A model generated the notes under the pieces. It saw only the letters and a list, made by a program, of their open reading frames with translations, did no database searches and was not told the origin of the DNA. A stretch of 64,000 bases of DNA from Candidatus Copromonas faecavium (nom. illeg.) (GTDB lineage: Bacteria > Bacillota > Clostridia > Lachnospirales > Lachnospiraceae), in the NCBI GenBank assembly GCA_018712915.1, contig DVGC01000025.1:29344-93343 (forward strand). The letters run 5' to 3'. A program made the translations under genes and the position numbers. Positions 23,563 through 32,608 of this stretch are shown piece after piece (position 1 is the stretch's first letter; each line of letters starts with the position of its first letter).

Positions 23563-23593
23563 GGGGGCGTGCATTGAGGTACGTTCCCTTTTT
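23563..23593 (+). terminator. Hairpin + T5 overlapping the expected str transcription start
   Basis: GGGGGCGT-gcattgaggt-ACGTTCCC-TTTTT (8 bp stem with two G-T pairs). Confidence 0.6.
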
Positions 23594-23674
23594 GTGTGGG
23601 AAAATATCTGTTCAGTGCAGGCAGAAGGCTGAAAAGACGGCAACCAACAGTCAATATCACAGGAGGTGAAACGA

Positions 23675-24094
23675 ATGCCAACATTTAACCAGTTAGTAAG
23701 AAAAGGAAGAGAGACAGCAGTTAAGAAGTCTACAGCTCCGGCGCTGCAGAAAGGTTACAACTCCCTTCACAAGAAAGCTACAAATGCATCCGCTCCCCAG
23801 AAGAGAGGCGTTTGCACGGCTGTTAAGACGGCTACCCCGAAAAAGCCGAACTCCGCATTAAGAAAAATCGCCAGAGTTCGTCTTTCCAACGGAATCGAAG
23901 TTACAAGCTATATCCCGGGCGAGGGACATAACCTTCAGGAGCACTCCGTTGTATTAATCCGCGGCGGCCGTGTTAAGGATCTTCCCGGTACCAGATACCA
24001 TATCATCAGAGGTACTCTCGATACCGCCGGCGTAGCCAACAGAAAGCAGGCCCGTTCCAAATACGGCGCAAAGAGACCGAAAGATAAGAAGTAA
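23675..24094 (+). CDS. rpsL: 30S ribosomal protein S12
   Basis: [13 protein letters not shown]...[72 protein letters not shown]. Confidence 0.98.
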   Translation: MPTFNQLVRKGRETAVKKSTAPALQKGYNSLHKKATNASAPQKRGVCTAVKTATPKKPNSALRKIARVRLSNGIEVTSYIPGEGHNLQEHSVVLIRGGRVKDLPGTRYHIIRGTLDTAGVANRKQARSKYGAKRPKDKK

Positions 24095-24413
24095 GGTAAT
24101 TACGAAGTAATTGCCGCTACCCAAACGGAGCGCAGCGGAGGAGTCTGACCCAACGGAGCACGTCATCGTGCGGAGAGAGGTCATTCGGGTTTCCCGTTTC
24201 GCCTAAACGACTGAGAAACCTGACACAGCGCATGCAGCGAAGTTTGGAAAAACAGGAAATCACGAACGACAGTAAAGTGTAGGCGGAACAGTGATGGTCC
24301 GCAGATAGTGCCGGTGATATTGAACCTGTAGGTTGCAGGAGATAGACAGAGACCGAGCGCGAACACATTTTATGGAAACATGTGAGTACCGTAGAGCTAA
24401 TCAATAAATGGTT
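24095..24413 (+). other. Long structured rpsL-rpsG intergenic spacer, candidate structured RNA or remnant element
   Basis: ~330 nt between rpsL stop and rpsG start with several local hairpins (GGTAATTACgaaGTAATTgCC; GCACGtcatCGTGC; GGTTTCcCGTTTcgcctAAACGactgaGAAACC; AACCTgtAGGTT). No credible ORF. Confidence 0.5.
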
Positions 24414-24428
24414 AAGGAGGGAAGTAAC

Positions 24429-24899
24429 GTGCCACGTAAAGGACATACCCAGAAAAGAGATGTATTGGCAGACCCGATTTACAACAACAAGGTTGTAACT
24501 AAGCTGATTAACAATATCATGCTGGATGGTAAGAGGGGAATTGCCCAGAAGATTGTATACGGCGCATTTGAAGAGGTTGCAGCAAAGACCGGCAAGGACG
24601 CCGTAGAAGTATTTGAAGAAGCCATGAATAACATTATGCCTGTTCTTGAGGTAAAGGCAAAGAGAATCGGCGGCGCTACCTATCAGGTGCCCATCGAGGT
24701 TAAGCCGGAGAGAAGACAGGCTCTGGCCCTTCGCTGGATGACCCAGTTCTCCCGTAAGAGATCTGAGAAGACCCAGCAGGAGAGACTCGCAAACGAGATT
24801 ATGGATGCAGCCAACAATACTGGTGCAGCCGTAAAGAGGAAAGAGGAAATGCATAGAATGGCTGAGGCCAACAAGGCATTTGCTCACTACAGATTCTAA
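24429..24899 (+). CDS. rpsG: 30S ribosomal protein S7 (GTG start)
   Basis: (V/M)[51 protein letters not shown] at the expected distance from GTG 24429. Confidence 0.97.
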   Translation: MPRKGHTQKRDVLADPIYNNKVVTKLINNIMLDGKRGIAQKIVYGAFEEVAAKTGKDAVEVFEEAMNNIMPVLEVKAKRIGGATYQVPIEVKPERRQALALRWMTQFSRKRSEKTQQERLANEIMDAANNTGAAVKRKEEMHRMAEANKAFAHYRF

Positions 24900-24913
24900 A
24901 GGAGGAAAAATCC

Positions 24914-27037
24914 TTGGCTGGAAGAGAATATCCGTTGGAGAGAACCAGAAATATCGGAATTATGGCTCATATCGATGCGGGTAAGACCACATTGACCGAG
25001 CGTATCCTTTATTATACTGGCGTAAACTATAAAATTGGCGATACTCATGAAGGCACAGCTACCATGGACTGGATGGAGCAGGAGCAGGAAAGAGGAATTA
25101 CCATCACTTCCGCTGCTACGACATGCCACTGGACACTTCAGGAAAACTGCAAGCCCAAGGCTGGTGCACTGGAGCATCGTATCAACATCATTGATACTCC
25201 TGGTCACGTAGACTTCACGGTTGAGGTTGAGCGTTCCCTGCGTGTTCTGGACGGTGCTGTTGGCGTTTTCTGCGCCAAGGGAGGCGTTGAGCCCCAGTCC
25301 GAGAACGTATGGCGTCAGGCTGATACCTATAATGTACCGAGAATGGCATTCATCAACAAGATGGATATCATGGGCGCAAACTTCTATGGCGCGGTAGAGC
25401 AGATCCGCACCAGACTTGGAAAGAACGCCATCTGCATTCAGATCCCGATCGGCAAGGAAGATGAGTTCAAGGGAATCATCGACCTGTTCGAGATGAAGGC
25501 TTATATCTACAATGACGACAAGGGCGAGGACATCAGCATTGTTGACGTTCCGGACGACATGAAGGACGATGCGGAGCTTTACCGCAGCGAACTGATTGAG
25601 AAGGTCTGCGAGCTGGACGATGATCTGATGATGCAGTATCTGGAAGGTGAGGAGCCGTCCGTTGAGGATATGAAGAAGGTTCTGAGAAAGGCCACCTGCG
25701 AGTGCCAGGCAATTCCGGTATGCTGCGGTTCCGCTTACAGAAACAAGGGCGTTCAGAAGCTTCTGGATGCAGTTCTGGAATACATGCCGTCCCCCATCGA
25801 CATCCCGGCTATCAAGGGTGTTGACATGGATGGAAACGAGATTGAGCGTCACTCTTCCGATGAAGAGCCTTTCGCCGCTCTTGCATTCAAGATTATGACA
25901 GACCCGTTCGTAGGAAAGCTTGCATTCTTCCGGGTATACTCCGGTACTTTGAATTCCGGTTCCTACGTATTAAACGCAACCAAGGGCAAGAAGGAGCGTG
26001 TAGGCCGTATCCTTCAGATGCATGCGAATAAGAGACAGGAGCTTGACAAGGTATATTCCGGTGATATCGCGGCAGCTGTAGGCTTCAAGATTACCACCAC
26101 CGGTGATACCATCTGTGATGAGCAGCATCCGGTTATTCTGGAATCCATGGAATTCCCGGAGCCGGTTATCGACATCGCCATCGAGCCCAAGACAAAGGCA
26201 GGTCAGGATAAGATGGGCGAGGCTCTGGCCAAGCTTGCTGAGGAGGATCCCACCTTCCGTGTTCATACGGACAAGGAGACCGGACAGACCATCATTTCCG
26301 GTATGGGTGAGCTTCACCTTGAGATTATCGTAGACCGTCTGCTTCGTGAGTTTAAGGTAGAGGCCAATGTAGGTGCTCCTCAGGTTGCTTATAAAGAGAC
26401 GTTCACCAAGGCAGTTGATGTGGACAGCAAGTACGCAAGACAGTCCGGCGGACGCGGACAGTACGGACACTGTAAAGTACACTTCGAGCCCATGGATCCC
26501 AACGGTGAGGAGACATTCAAGTTTGAATCTTCCGTTGTGGGCGGCGCGATTCCGAAGGAGTATATCCCGGCAGTCGGCGAAGGTATCGAAGAGGCTACCA
26601 AGTCTGGTATCCTCGGCGGATTCCCGGTACTGGGTGTTCATGCCAATGTATACGACGGTTCTTACCACGAGGTTGACTCCTCTGAAATGGCCTTCCACAT
26701 TGCCGGATCCATGGCCTTCAAAGATGCTATGGCAAAGGCAAACCCGGTTCTTCTTGAGCCGATCATGAAGGTTGAGGTAACCATGCCTGAGGAATATATG
26801 GGCGACGTTATCGGAGACATCAACTCCAGACGCGGCCGTATCGAGGGAATGGATGACATCGGCGGCGGCAAGATGGTAAAAGCTTATGTTCCGCTGGCAG
26901 AGATGTTCGGATACTCCACGGACCTTCGTTCCAAGACCCAGGGACGCGGAAACTACTCCATGTTCTTCGAGCGCTATGAGCAGGTTCCCAAGAGCGTTCA
27001 GGAGAAGATTATCGCGGAAAGAAAAGGCGCGAAATAA
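24914..27037 (+). CDS. fusA: Elongation factor G (TTG start)
   Basis: [80 protein letters not shown]. Confidence 0.98.
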   Translation: MAGREYPLERTRNIGIMAHIDAGKTTLTERILYYTGVNYKIGDTHEGTATMDWMEQEQERGITITSAATTCHWTLQENCKPKAGALEHRINIIDTPGHVDFTVEVERSLRVLDGAVGVFCAKGGVEPQSENVWRQADTYNVPRMAFINKMDIMGANFYGAVEQIRTRLGKNAICIQIPIGKEDEFKGIIDLFEMKAYIYNDDKGEDISIVDVPDDMKDDAELYRSELIEKVCELDDDLMMQYLEGEEPSVEDMKKVLRKATCECQAIPVCCGSAYRNKGVQKLLDAVLEYMPSPIDIPAIKGVDMDGNEIERHSSDEEPFAALAFKIMTDPFVGKLAFFRVYSGTLNSGSYVLNATKGKKERVGRILQMHANKRQELDKVYSGDIAAAVGFKITTTGDTICDEQHPVILESMEFPEPVIDIAIEPKTKAGQDKMGEALAKLAEEDPTFRVHTDKETGQTIISGMGELHLEIIVDRLLREFKVEANVGAPQVAYKETFTKAVDVDSKYARQSGGRGQYGHCKVHFEPMDPNGEETFKFESSVVGGAIPKEYIPAVGEGIEEATKSGILGGFPVLGVHANVYDGSYHEVDSSEMAFHIAGSMAFKDAMAKANPVLLEPIMKVEVTMPEEYMGDVIGDINSRRGRIEGMDDIGGGKMVKAYVPLAEMFGYSTDLRSKTQGRGNYSMFFERYEQVPKSVQEKIIAERKGAK

Positions 27038-27049
27038 GCAAGAATGGGC

Positions 27050-27078
27050 TTGAAAAACCTTTTTTAATAGAATATAAT
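27050..27078 (+). promoter_or_regulatory. tuf promoter TTGAAA-17-TATAAT
   Basis: TTGAAA 27050-27055, 17-bp spacer, TATAAT 27073-27078, in the fusA-tuf gap. Confidence 0.82.
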
Positions 27079-27140
27079 GGTATTCAGCCTAGTTAATAAA
27101 GAATAGCCCAATGGGCACGAATTAAGGAGGACGTTTTAAA

Positions 27141-28334
27141 ATGGCAAAAGCTAAGTTTGAAAGAACAAAACCGCATTGTAACATTGGTACCATTGGACAC
27201 GTTGACCATGGTAAAACTACACTGACAGCAGCTATTACAAAGGTACTTTCCGAGAGAGTTGCCGGAAACGTAGCTACTGATTTTGAGAATATCGATAAGG
27301 CTCCCGAAGAGAGAGAGCGTGGAATCACGATTTCCACTGCACACGTTGAGTACGAGACTGACAAGAGACACTATGCACACGTTGACTGCCCTGGCCATGC
27401 TGACTATGTAAAGAACATGATCACTGGTGCTGCTCAGATGGATGGCGCTATCCTGGTAGTTGCTGCTACTGATGGTGTTATGGCTCAGACAAGAGAGCAC
27501 ATCCTTCTTTCCCGTCAGGTAGGCGTACCGTACATCGTTGTATTCATGAACAAGTGCGACATGGTAGACGATCCGGAGCTTCTTGAGCTGGTTGAGATGG
27601 AGATCAGAGACCTTCTTAACGAGTACGAGTTCCCGGGCGATGATACTCCGGTTATCCAGGGTTCCGCTCTTAAGGCTCTTGAGGATCCGTCCAGCGAGTG
27701 GGGCGACAAGATCATGGAACTGATGGATGCAGTTGATGCTTACATTCCGGATCCGGTTCGTGACACTGACAAGCCGTTCCTTATGCCTGTTGAGGACGTA
27801 TTCACCATCACTGGCCGTGGTACCGTTGCTACCGGCCGTGTAGAGCGTGGTACATTAAAGCTCAACGACGAGGTTGAGATCGTTGGTATCCATGAGGAGA
27901 CCAGAAAGACTGTTGTAACTGGTATCGAGATGTTCCGTAAGCTCCTTGATCAGGCTCAGGCTGGTGACAACATCGGTGCTCTGCTTCGTGGTGTTCAGAG
28001 AACTGAGATCCAGAGAGGACAGTGCCTTGTAAAACCCGGTTCCGTAAAGTGCCATAAGAAGTTTACCGCACAGGTTTACGTTCTGACCAAGGACGAGGGT
28101 GGCCGTCATACTCCGTTCTTCAACAACTATCGTCCGCAGTTCTACTTCAGAACAACTGACGTTACCGGCGTTTGCGAGCTTCCGGAAGGAACCGAAATGT
28201 GCATGCCTGGTGACAACGTAGAGATGACCATCGAGCTGATTCATCCGGTAGCTATGGAGCAGGGTCTTCGTTTCGCTATTCGTGAGGGCGGCAGAACTGT
28301 TGGTTCCGGAAGAGTTGTTTCCATCATCGAATAA
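27141..28334 (+). CDS. tuf: Elongation factor Tu
   Basis: [36 protein letters not shown]; complete EF-Tu. Confidence 0.99.
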   Translation: MAKAKFERTKPHCNIGTIGHVDHGKTTLTAAITKVLSERVAGNVATDFENIDKAPEERERGITISTAHVEYETDKRHYAHVDCPGHADYVKNMITGAAQMDGAILVVAATDGVMAQTREHILLSRQVGVPYIVVFMNKCDMVDDPELLELVEMEIRDLLNEYEFPGDDTPVIQGSALKALEDPSSEWGDKIMELMDAVDAYIPDPVRDTDKPFLMPVEDVFTITGRGTVATGRVERGTLKLNDEVEIVGIHEETRKTVVTGIEMFRKLLDQAQAGDNIGALLRGVQRTEIQRGQCLVKPGSVKCHKKFTAQVYVLTKDEGGRHTPFFNNYRPQFYFRTTDVTGVCELPEGTEMCMPGDNVEMTIELIHPVAMEQGLRFAIREGGRTVGSGRVVSIIE

Positions 28335-28363
28335 TTCCTGTCGGGTAAACTGACAGACCGATT

Positions 28364-28401
28364 AAAAATCCCTTCGCCGGTCAGGCGGAGGGATTTTTTT
28401 T
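28364..28401 (+). terminator. tuf terminator
   Basis: AATCCCTtCGCCggtcaGGCGgAGGGATTTTTTTT. Confidence 0.9.
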
Positions 28402-28621
28402 GAGAAACTGCTGGTGACGGACACAGCACCCGGCAGCCGGGCAATCAGAACAGTCTTTTTCATCTCCCCGCAGATATGGGGGTGCAGCAATTCAGCAATA
28501 ATTCAGTGAAAAACTACTTGCAATTCACAGGGAAGTGTGCCAGACTATTTTAGTAAAGTGTAAGCCTTCTGGAGGGGAGCGCGGGCGGCCTTCTCCGGAG
28601 GAATACAGAGGAGGTTTTTGT

Positions 28622-30046
28622 ATGAAAAAATGTTTTGTTGTGTTTGGGGCGGCACTGGCACTGTGCATTACCGTTCCGTTTGTGGCCCTGGCGGATAAGG
28701 AGAATCCGAATCCCTATCTTGCGATTGTGATGAAGGGCAATGACCCGACTGTCAACATCGACATGACGGAGGATAAGAGCGGAGAGGGATGGAGCTTTGA
28801 CGCATCTTCCCATACGCTGATCCTGGACGGACTGGATGCTCAGAATATCCAGCTTTTTAACGCGGAGTATCCGGTTGCCGTTGAAATCGCCGGCGACAGT
28901 TCGCTGGATATGGGAATCTTTTTTAAGACGAAGGGTGGCGTAACTGTCTTTGGAGACGGGACGCTTACAATCGGAGGAAATCCGTTTGGACAAGTCGATA
29001 TCGGCGACGAGGTTACTATCGAGAGTGGAACGATTGTTTCTGAGAATCGTTTCTACTTAAACGGCGGAAAACTCCATATTGAGGGCGGTTCCGTGTTTGT
29101 AGACACCAGTGGTAATATGCCTTATGCTCTGATGGGCGCTACTTATACCTATGATGATGCGCTGACGATTTCGGACGGCGTTCTGACGCTCTGCGGAGAT
29201 AAGGAAGCCCTTTCTCTTAGCCATAATACAGGAGATCCCTATGATTCCTATGGAATTCATGAGGGCGTGGCCTTTACCGGTGAGGATGGGGAAGCGCTGC
29301 ATCTAAAAGTAGAGCAGCGAGTCTGGAACGACTATACAGATTATATTTCAACCATCAGCGATGAGGACGGTACTCCGGCAGCTTATGCGGAACTTACCGC
29401 GTCGGATGACACGACGGAGCCGATTATTATTCTGGATCCGTCGGCGGAGAAACCGGAACAGCCGGAGCAGCCGCCGGTGACGGATCCTGACGAGGAAGAG
29501 CCACCGGTTGCATCCGATTCTGATGCAGAGGAGCCGCCGGTTGCGTCTGATTCCGACGCAGACGATTCCATTGCTTCTGATTCCAATGCATCCTCTTCCG
29601 GTTCTTCGGGCGGAGGCGCTTCCGGAAGCAGCCTTTCCGCGCAGATGAGAGCGGATTCTCTGAATGCGGTTTATTCTGCAGATCTGATTTTCGGCGGAGA
29701 ATGGAGACTGGATGAAAACGGCTGGTGGTTTGTGGGAAATGACGGAAGTTATCCCAAGAACGTATGGGCGGAGCTTACATGGAATGGACAGACCGGCTGG
29801 TACTATTTCAATGCTCAGGGCTATATGCAGACCGGTTGGCTGCAGTTGGGGAACAGCTGGTATTTCCTTCATGACATCGCGGATGGAATGCAGGGACTTA
29901 TGTATACCGGCTGGCATGAAATTGATGGAAAATGGTATTATTTCAATGAGATTCCGTCAGGCCCGGTTCCGCTGGGAATGATGTTCGCAAATTCCATGAC
30001 ACCGGACGGATACCGGGTGGATCGGAATGGCGTCTGGATTCCTTAA
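28622..30046 (+). CDS. Secreted protein: beta-rich N-terminal domain, SD/EPP repeat linker, C-terminal cell-wall-binding repeats
   Basis: Signal peptide MKKCFVVFGAALALCITVPFVALA; linker EEEPPVASDSDAEEPPVASDSDADDSIASDSNAS; C-terminal GGEWRLDENGWWFVGNDGSYPKN...GWYYFNAQGYMQTGWLQLGNSWYF...GKWYYFNE. Confidence 0.75.
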   Translation: MKKCFVVFGAALALCITVPFVALADKENPNPYLAIVMKGNDPTVNIDMTEDKSGEGWSFDASSHTLILDGLDAQNIQLFNAEYPVAVEIAGDSSLDMGIFFKTKGGVTVFGDGTLTIGGNPFGQVDIGDEVTIESGTIVSENRFYLNGGKLHIEGGSVFVDTSGNMPYALMGATYTYDDALTISDGVLTLCGDKEALSLSHNTGDPYDSYGIHEGVAFTGEDGEALHLKVEQRVWNDYTDYISTISDEDGTPAAYAELTASDDTTEPIIILDPSAEKPEQPEQPPVTDPDEEEPPVASDSDAEEPPVASDSDADDSIASDSNASSSGSSGGGASGSSLSAQMRADSLNAVYSADLIFGGEWRLDENGWWFVGNDGSYPKNVWAELTWNGQTGWYYFNAQGYMQTGWLQLGNSWYFLHDIADGMQGLMYTGWHEIDGKWYYFNEIPSGPVPLGMMFANSMTPDGYRVDRNGVWIP

Positions 30047-30091
30047 GCCAAAACCGGCAGAGACTGTCAAATAAATAAGAAAGAAATTGAG

Positions 30092-30177
30092 AAAGGACGC
30101 TGCATAGGGCGGCCGCAGGCCGCCCCTCTTCTGAAATGGGCTGCCCGCCATTTCAGAAGAAGACGGCGTCTTTTTTT
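30092..30177. terminator. Multi-stem convergent terminator
   Basis: Outer AAAGGACGC/GCGTCTTTTTTT enclosing GGGCGGCCgcaGGCCGCCC and TCTTCTGAAATGG...CCATTTCAGAAGA. Confidence 0.75.
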
Positions 30178-30179
30178 GA

Positions 30180-31622
30180 TTAGTAGGTTTCCAAAGGCGG
30201 CAGGACACTGTCGGGCAGAGGACAGGTGTAGGCTCCGCCATTGCGTTTCTTTACTTCTTCCTTTGCTCTTTCTATGATATCAGGCCGGTCCATGGTCCGG
30301 ACACAGGAAAGTGCCATAACCTTTGCCGCCGTCAACAGTCCTTTATGAGCCAGAGGGCTGCAGGACTGTGCCACCATCTGCCAGGTATGTCCCACATTTC
30401 CGATGCAGGCGGTGGCAATGTTCAGATTGAGAGTGGGCGCTGCATAGCCCACGTCACCCACGTCGGTGGATCCGGCACTTAAGGTAATGCTGGCCGGATT
30501 GAAAGGATGAACTTCCGAATCCAGCGGCCGTTCCAGGATCTCCTCCAGCCGGTCTTCCCCATAGGTTTCTACGATTTGCTTTTTAATGGATTCCATGGTG
30601 GCGCCATGGTAAGTATGAAGAAATTCCCTTGCCATTGCATAATCGGATTCCTCCCACTTGGGAGCGCCCACCTCCTTCAGGCATTCATCGGCCACTTCCG
30701 CCAGGGCATTGTTGGGAATGTATTCGGTAAAGGCCATGGACAGATCACAGGTCATGGTGGTGTCGGTCATGATAGCGGCGCCTCTGGCCACATTTTTAAC
30801 CCGTTCAAACAGCTCCTTTGTCTGGGAAACCCATGGAGCCCGGACTTCATAGCGGATGACGGCATGATCCTGAACCACGTTGGGAGCAGTTCCGCCGGCA
30901 TCAATGTAGGCATAATGGATTCTGGCCTCGGGAATCATATGTTCTCTCAGATAATTGCAGCCCACGTTCATTAATTCTACGGCATCCAGCGCGCTCCGGC
31001 CCAGATAGGGGCATCCGCCGGCGTGGGCGGAAACACCTTGAAATTCAAAGTTGGCTCCCATAATGGCGTTGCTGTGAGTGGCCTCCACTTCATTCCTGGT
31101 CGCCGGATGCCAGGTATAAATGAAATCCACATCGTTGAACATCCCGGCCCGTGCCATAAACTGCTTGGAACCGGCACCCTCCTCGGCAGGACAGCCGAAA
31201 TAGATGATGGTACCGTCTTTTTTAAATTCCTTCAGATATTCTTTCACAGCCAGAGCGGCAGCCAGGGAACCGGTACCGAGGGCACAGTGACCGCAGCCAT
31301 GACCGGGAGCGCCCGGGCTGACCGGCTCTTTTTCCGCCAGGGCCGCTTTCTGGCTTAAGGAAGAGAGGGCGTCATATTCGCCCAGGATTCCCATAACCGG
31401 CCTGCCGCTTCCGTAAGAAAACCGTCCGGTAAAGCAGGTGGGGATGCCGGCATCGCCTTCTGTCAGCGTAAAGCCTTCTTCTTTTAAGATGGATTTTAAA
31501 AGCTCTGCTGATTTTGTCTCATGGAAGGCCAGCTCCGCATACTCCCAGATCTTATCGTTGGCGTCAAGGATTTTTTGGGATTTTTCATCGATAACATGTG
31601 TAAGAAATTCCAGATCGTTCAT
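30180..31622 (-). CDS. M20-family amidohydrolase (AbgB-like, p-aminobenzoyl-glutamate hydrolase subunit B type)
   Basis: GHGCGHCALGTGSLAAALAVKEYL; FGCPAEEGAGSKQFM; YTWHPATRNEV. Start set at MNDLEFLTHVIDEKSQ. Confidence 0.85.
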   Translation of the reverse strand: MNDLEFLTHVIDEKSQKILDANDKIWEYAELAFHETKSAELLKSILKEEGFTLTEGDAGIPTCFTGRFSYGSGRPVMGILGEYDALSSLSQKAALAEKEPVSPGAPGHGCGHCALGTGSLAAALAVKEYLKEFKKDGTIIYFGCPAEEGAGSKQFMARAGMFNDVDFIYTWHPATRNEVEATHSNAIMGANFEFQGVSAHAGGCPYLGRSALDAVELMNVGCNYLREHMIPEARIHYAYIDAGGTAPNVVQDHAVIRYEVRAPWVSQTKELFERVKNVARGAAIMTDTTMTCDLSMAFTEYIPNNALAEVADECLKEVGAPKWEESDYAMAREFLHTYHGATMESIKKQIVETYGEDRLEEILERPLDSEVHPFNPASITLSAGSTDVGDVGYAAPTLNLNIATACIGNVGHTWQMVAQSCSPLAHKGLLTAAKVMALSCVRTMDRPDIIERAKEEVKKRNGGAYTCPLPDSVLPPLETY

Positions 31623-31906
31623 GCTGTTTCCTTTCTCCGGCGACAGTGTCTGCGTACCAGGGGAGTGCCCTGTCCCTTGCACTGATGCCGGGATCATATG
31701 ATATCAGGTTCCGGTATCACAATGGTTCAAGAATCTAATCCGCGGCATATGCAATGAATATATGTGCTATTAACACTCTGCTATGCTGCATTGATAGTTT
31801 ACTATAGTTTGGGAGAAAGCACAATGAGTTTTTAGGGCAATTCTGCGGCAGGGTATTTACCGGAAAAGTGGGTCATGTTATGATAAGGAGCAAGGAGGGG
31901 ATTAGA

Positions 31907-32608
31907 ATGGCAAAACGGATTTATGTGGCAGATGATGAGAAGAATATCTGCTTTCTGATAGAGAATTTCCTGGAAAAAGAGGGATTTGAAGTAGAATGTT
32001 TCGGAGACGGCGAATCCCTTCTGGAGGCGTGTGAAAAGCAGATGCCGGACTTGTGCATTCTGGATATTATGATGCCGGGAATGGATGGGCTGACGGTCTG
32101 TACCCGGTTAAGAAAGATGAGCAATGTGCCGATTATTATCGTTTCAGCGAAGGATTCGCCGCTGGACAGGATTACAGGAATTACGCTGGGAAGCGATGAC
32201 TATATGGTGAAGCCGTTCCTGCCTCTGGAGCTTGTGACCAGGGTAAAGGCATTGTTTCGCCGGGTGGACGCATTTTCCAGCCCGGAAGAGGCCAGGGAAG
32301 ATTATGAGCTGGGGGATATCCAGCTTTCTCCCAAACGGCGGGCAGCGAAGCTAAAAGGGGCGGATTTATCCCTGACACCGCTGGAGTTTGACTTTCTTTG
32401 CCATATGATGGCCCATCCGGAGCATGCAGCCAGCCGCGATGACCTTCTAAAGGCGCTCTGGAAGGTGGACAGCCGTGAAGTGGACACCAGGGCCGTAGAT
32501 GACATGGTGAAACGTCTGAGAAAGAAACTAAAAGAGCAGGGAAGCTGCGTCAGAATCGAAACCGTATGGGGTTATGGATTCCGGCTGACGGCAGGAGGCG
32601 AGGAATGA
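31907..32608 (+). CDS. OmpR-family response regulator
   Basis: MAKRIYVADDEKNICFLIENFLEKEGFEV...DLCILDIMMPGMDGL; winged-helix C-terminus TRAVDDMVKRLRKKL. RBS AAGGAGGGG. Confidence 0.93.
   Translation: MAKRIYVADDEKNICFLIENFLEKEGFEVECFGDGESLLEACEKQMPDLCILDIMMPGMDGLTVCTRLRKMSNVPIIIVSAKDSPLDRITGITLGSDDYMVKPFLPLELVTRVKALFRRVDAFSSPEEAREDYELGDIQLSPKRRAAKLKGADLSLTPLEFDFLCHMMAHPEHAASRDDLLKALWKVDSREVDTRAVDDMVKRLRKKLKEQGSCVRIETVWGYGFRLTAGGEE

Noticed and set aside
24168-24400. Intact group II intron in the rpsL-rpsG spacer
   Set aside because: A GTGCG start is present, but there is no domain V-like hairpin and no reverse transcriptase. At most a remnant, left as a hypothesis in findings.
24117-24887. 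256-aa minus-strand ORF over the rpsL-rpsG spacer and rpsG
   Set aside because: Two thirds are antisense to rpsG; no RBS or recognisable domain. The spacer is better treated as structured noncoding DNA.
24896-25852. 318-aa minus-strand ORF inside fusA
   Set aside because: Antisense to fusA; no homology features recognised.
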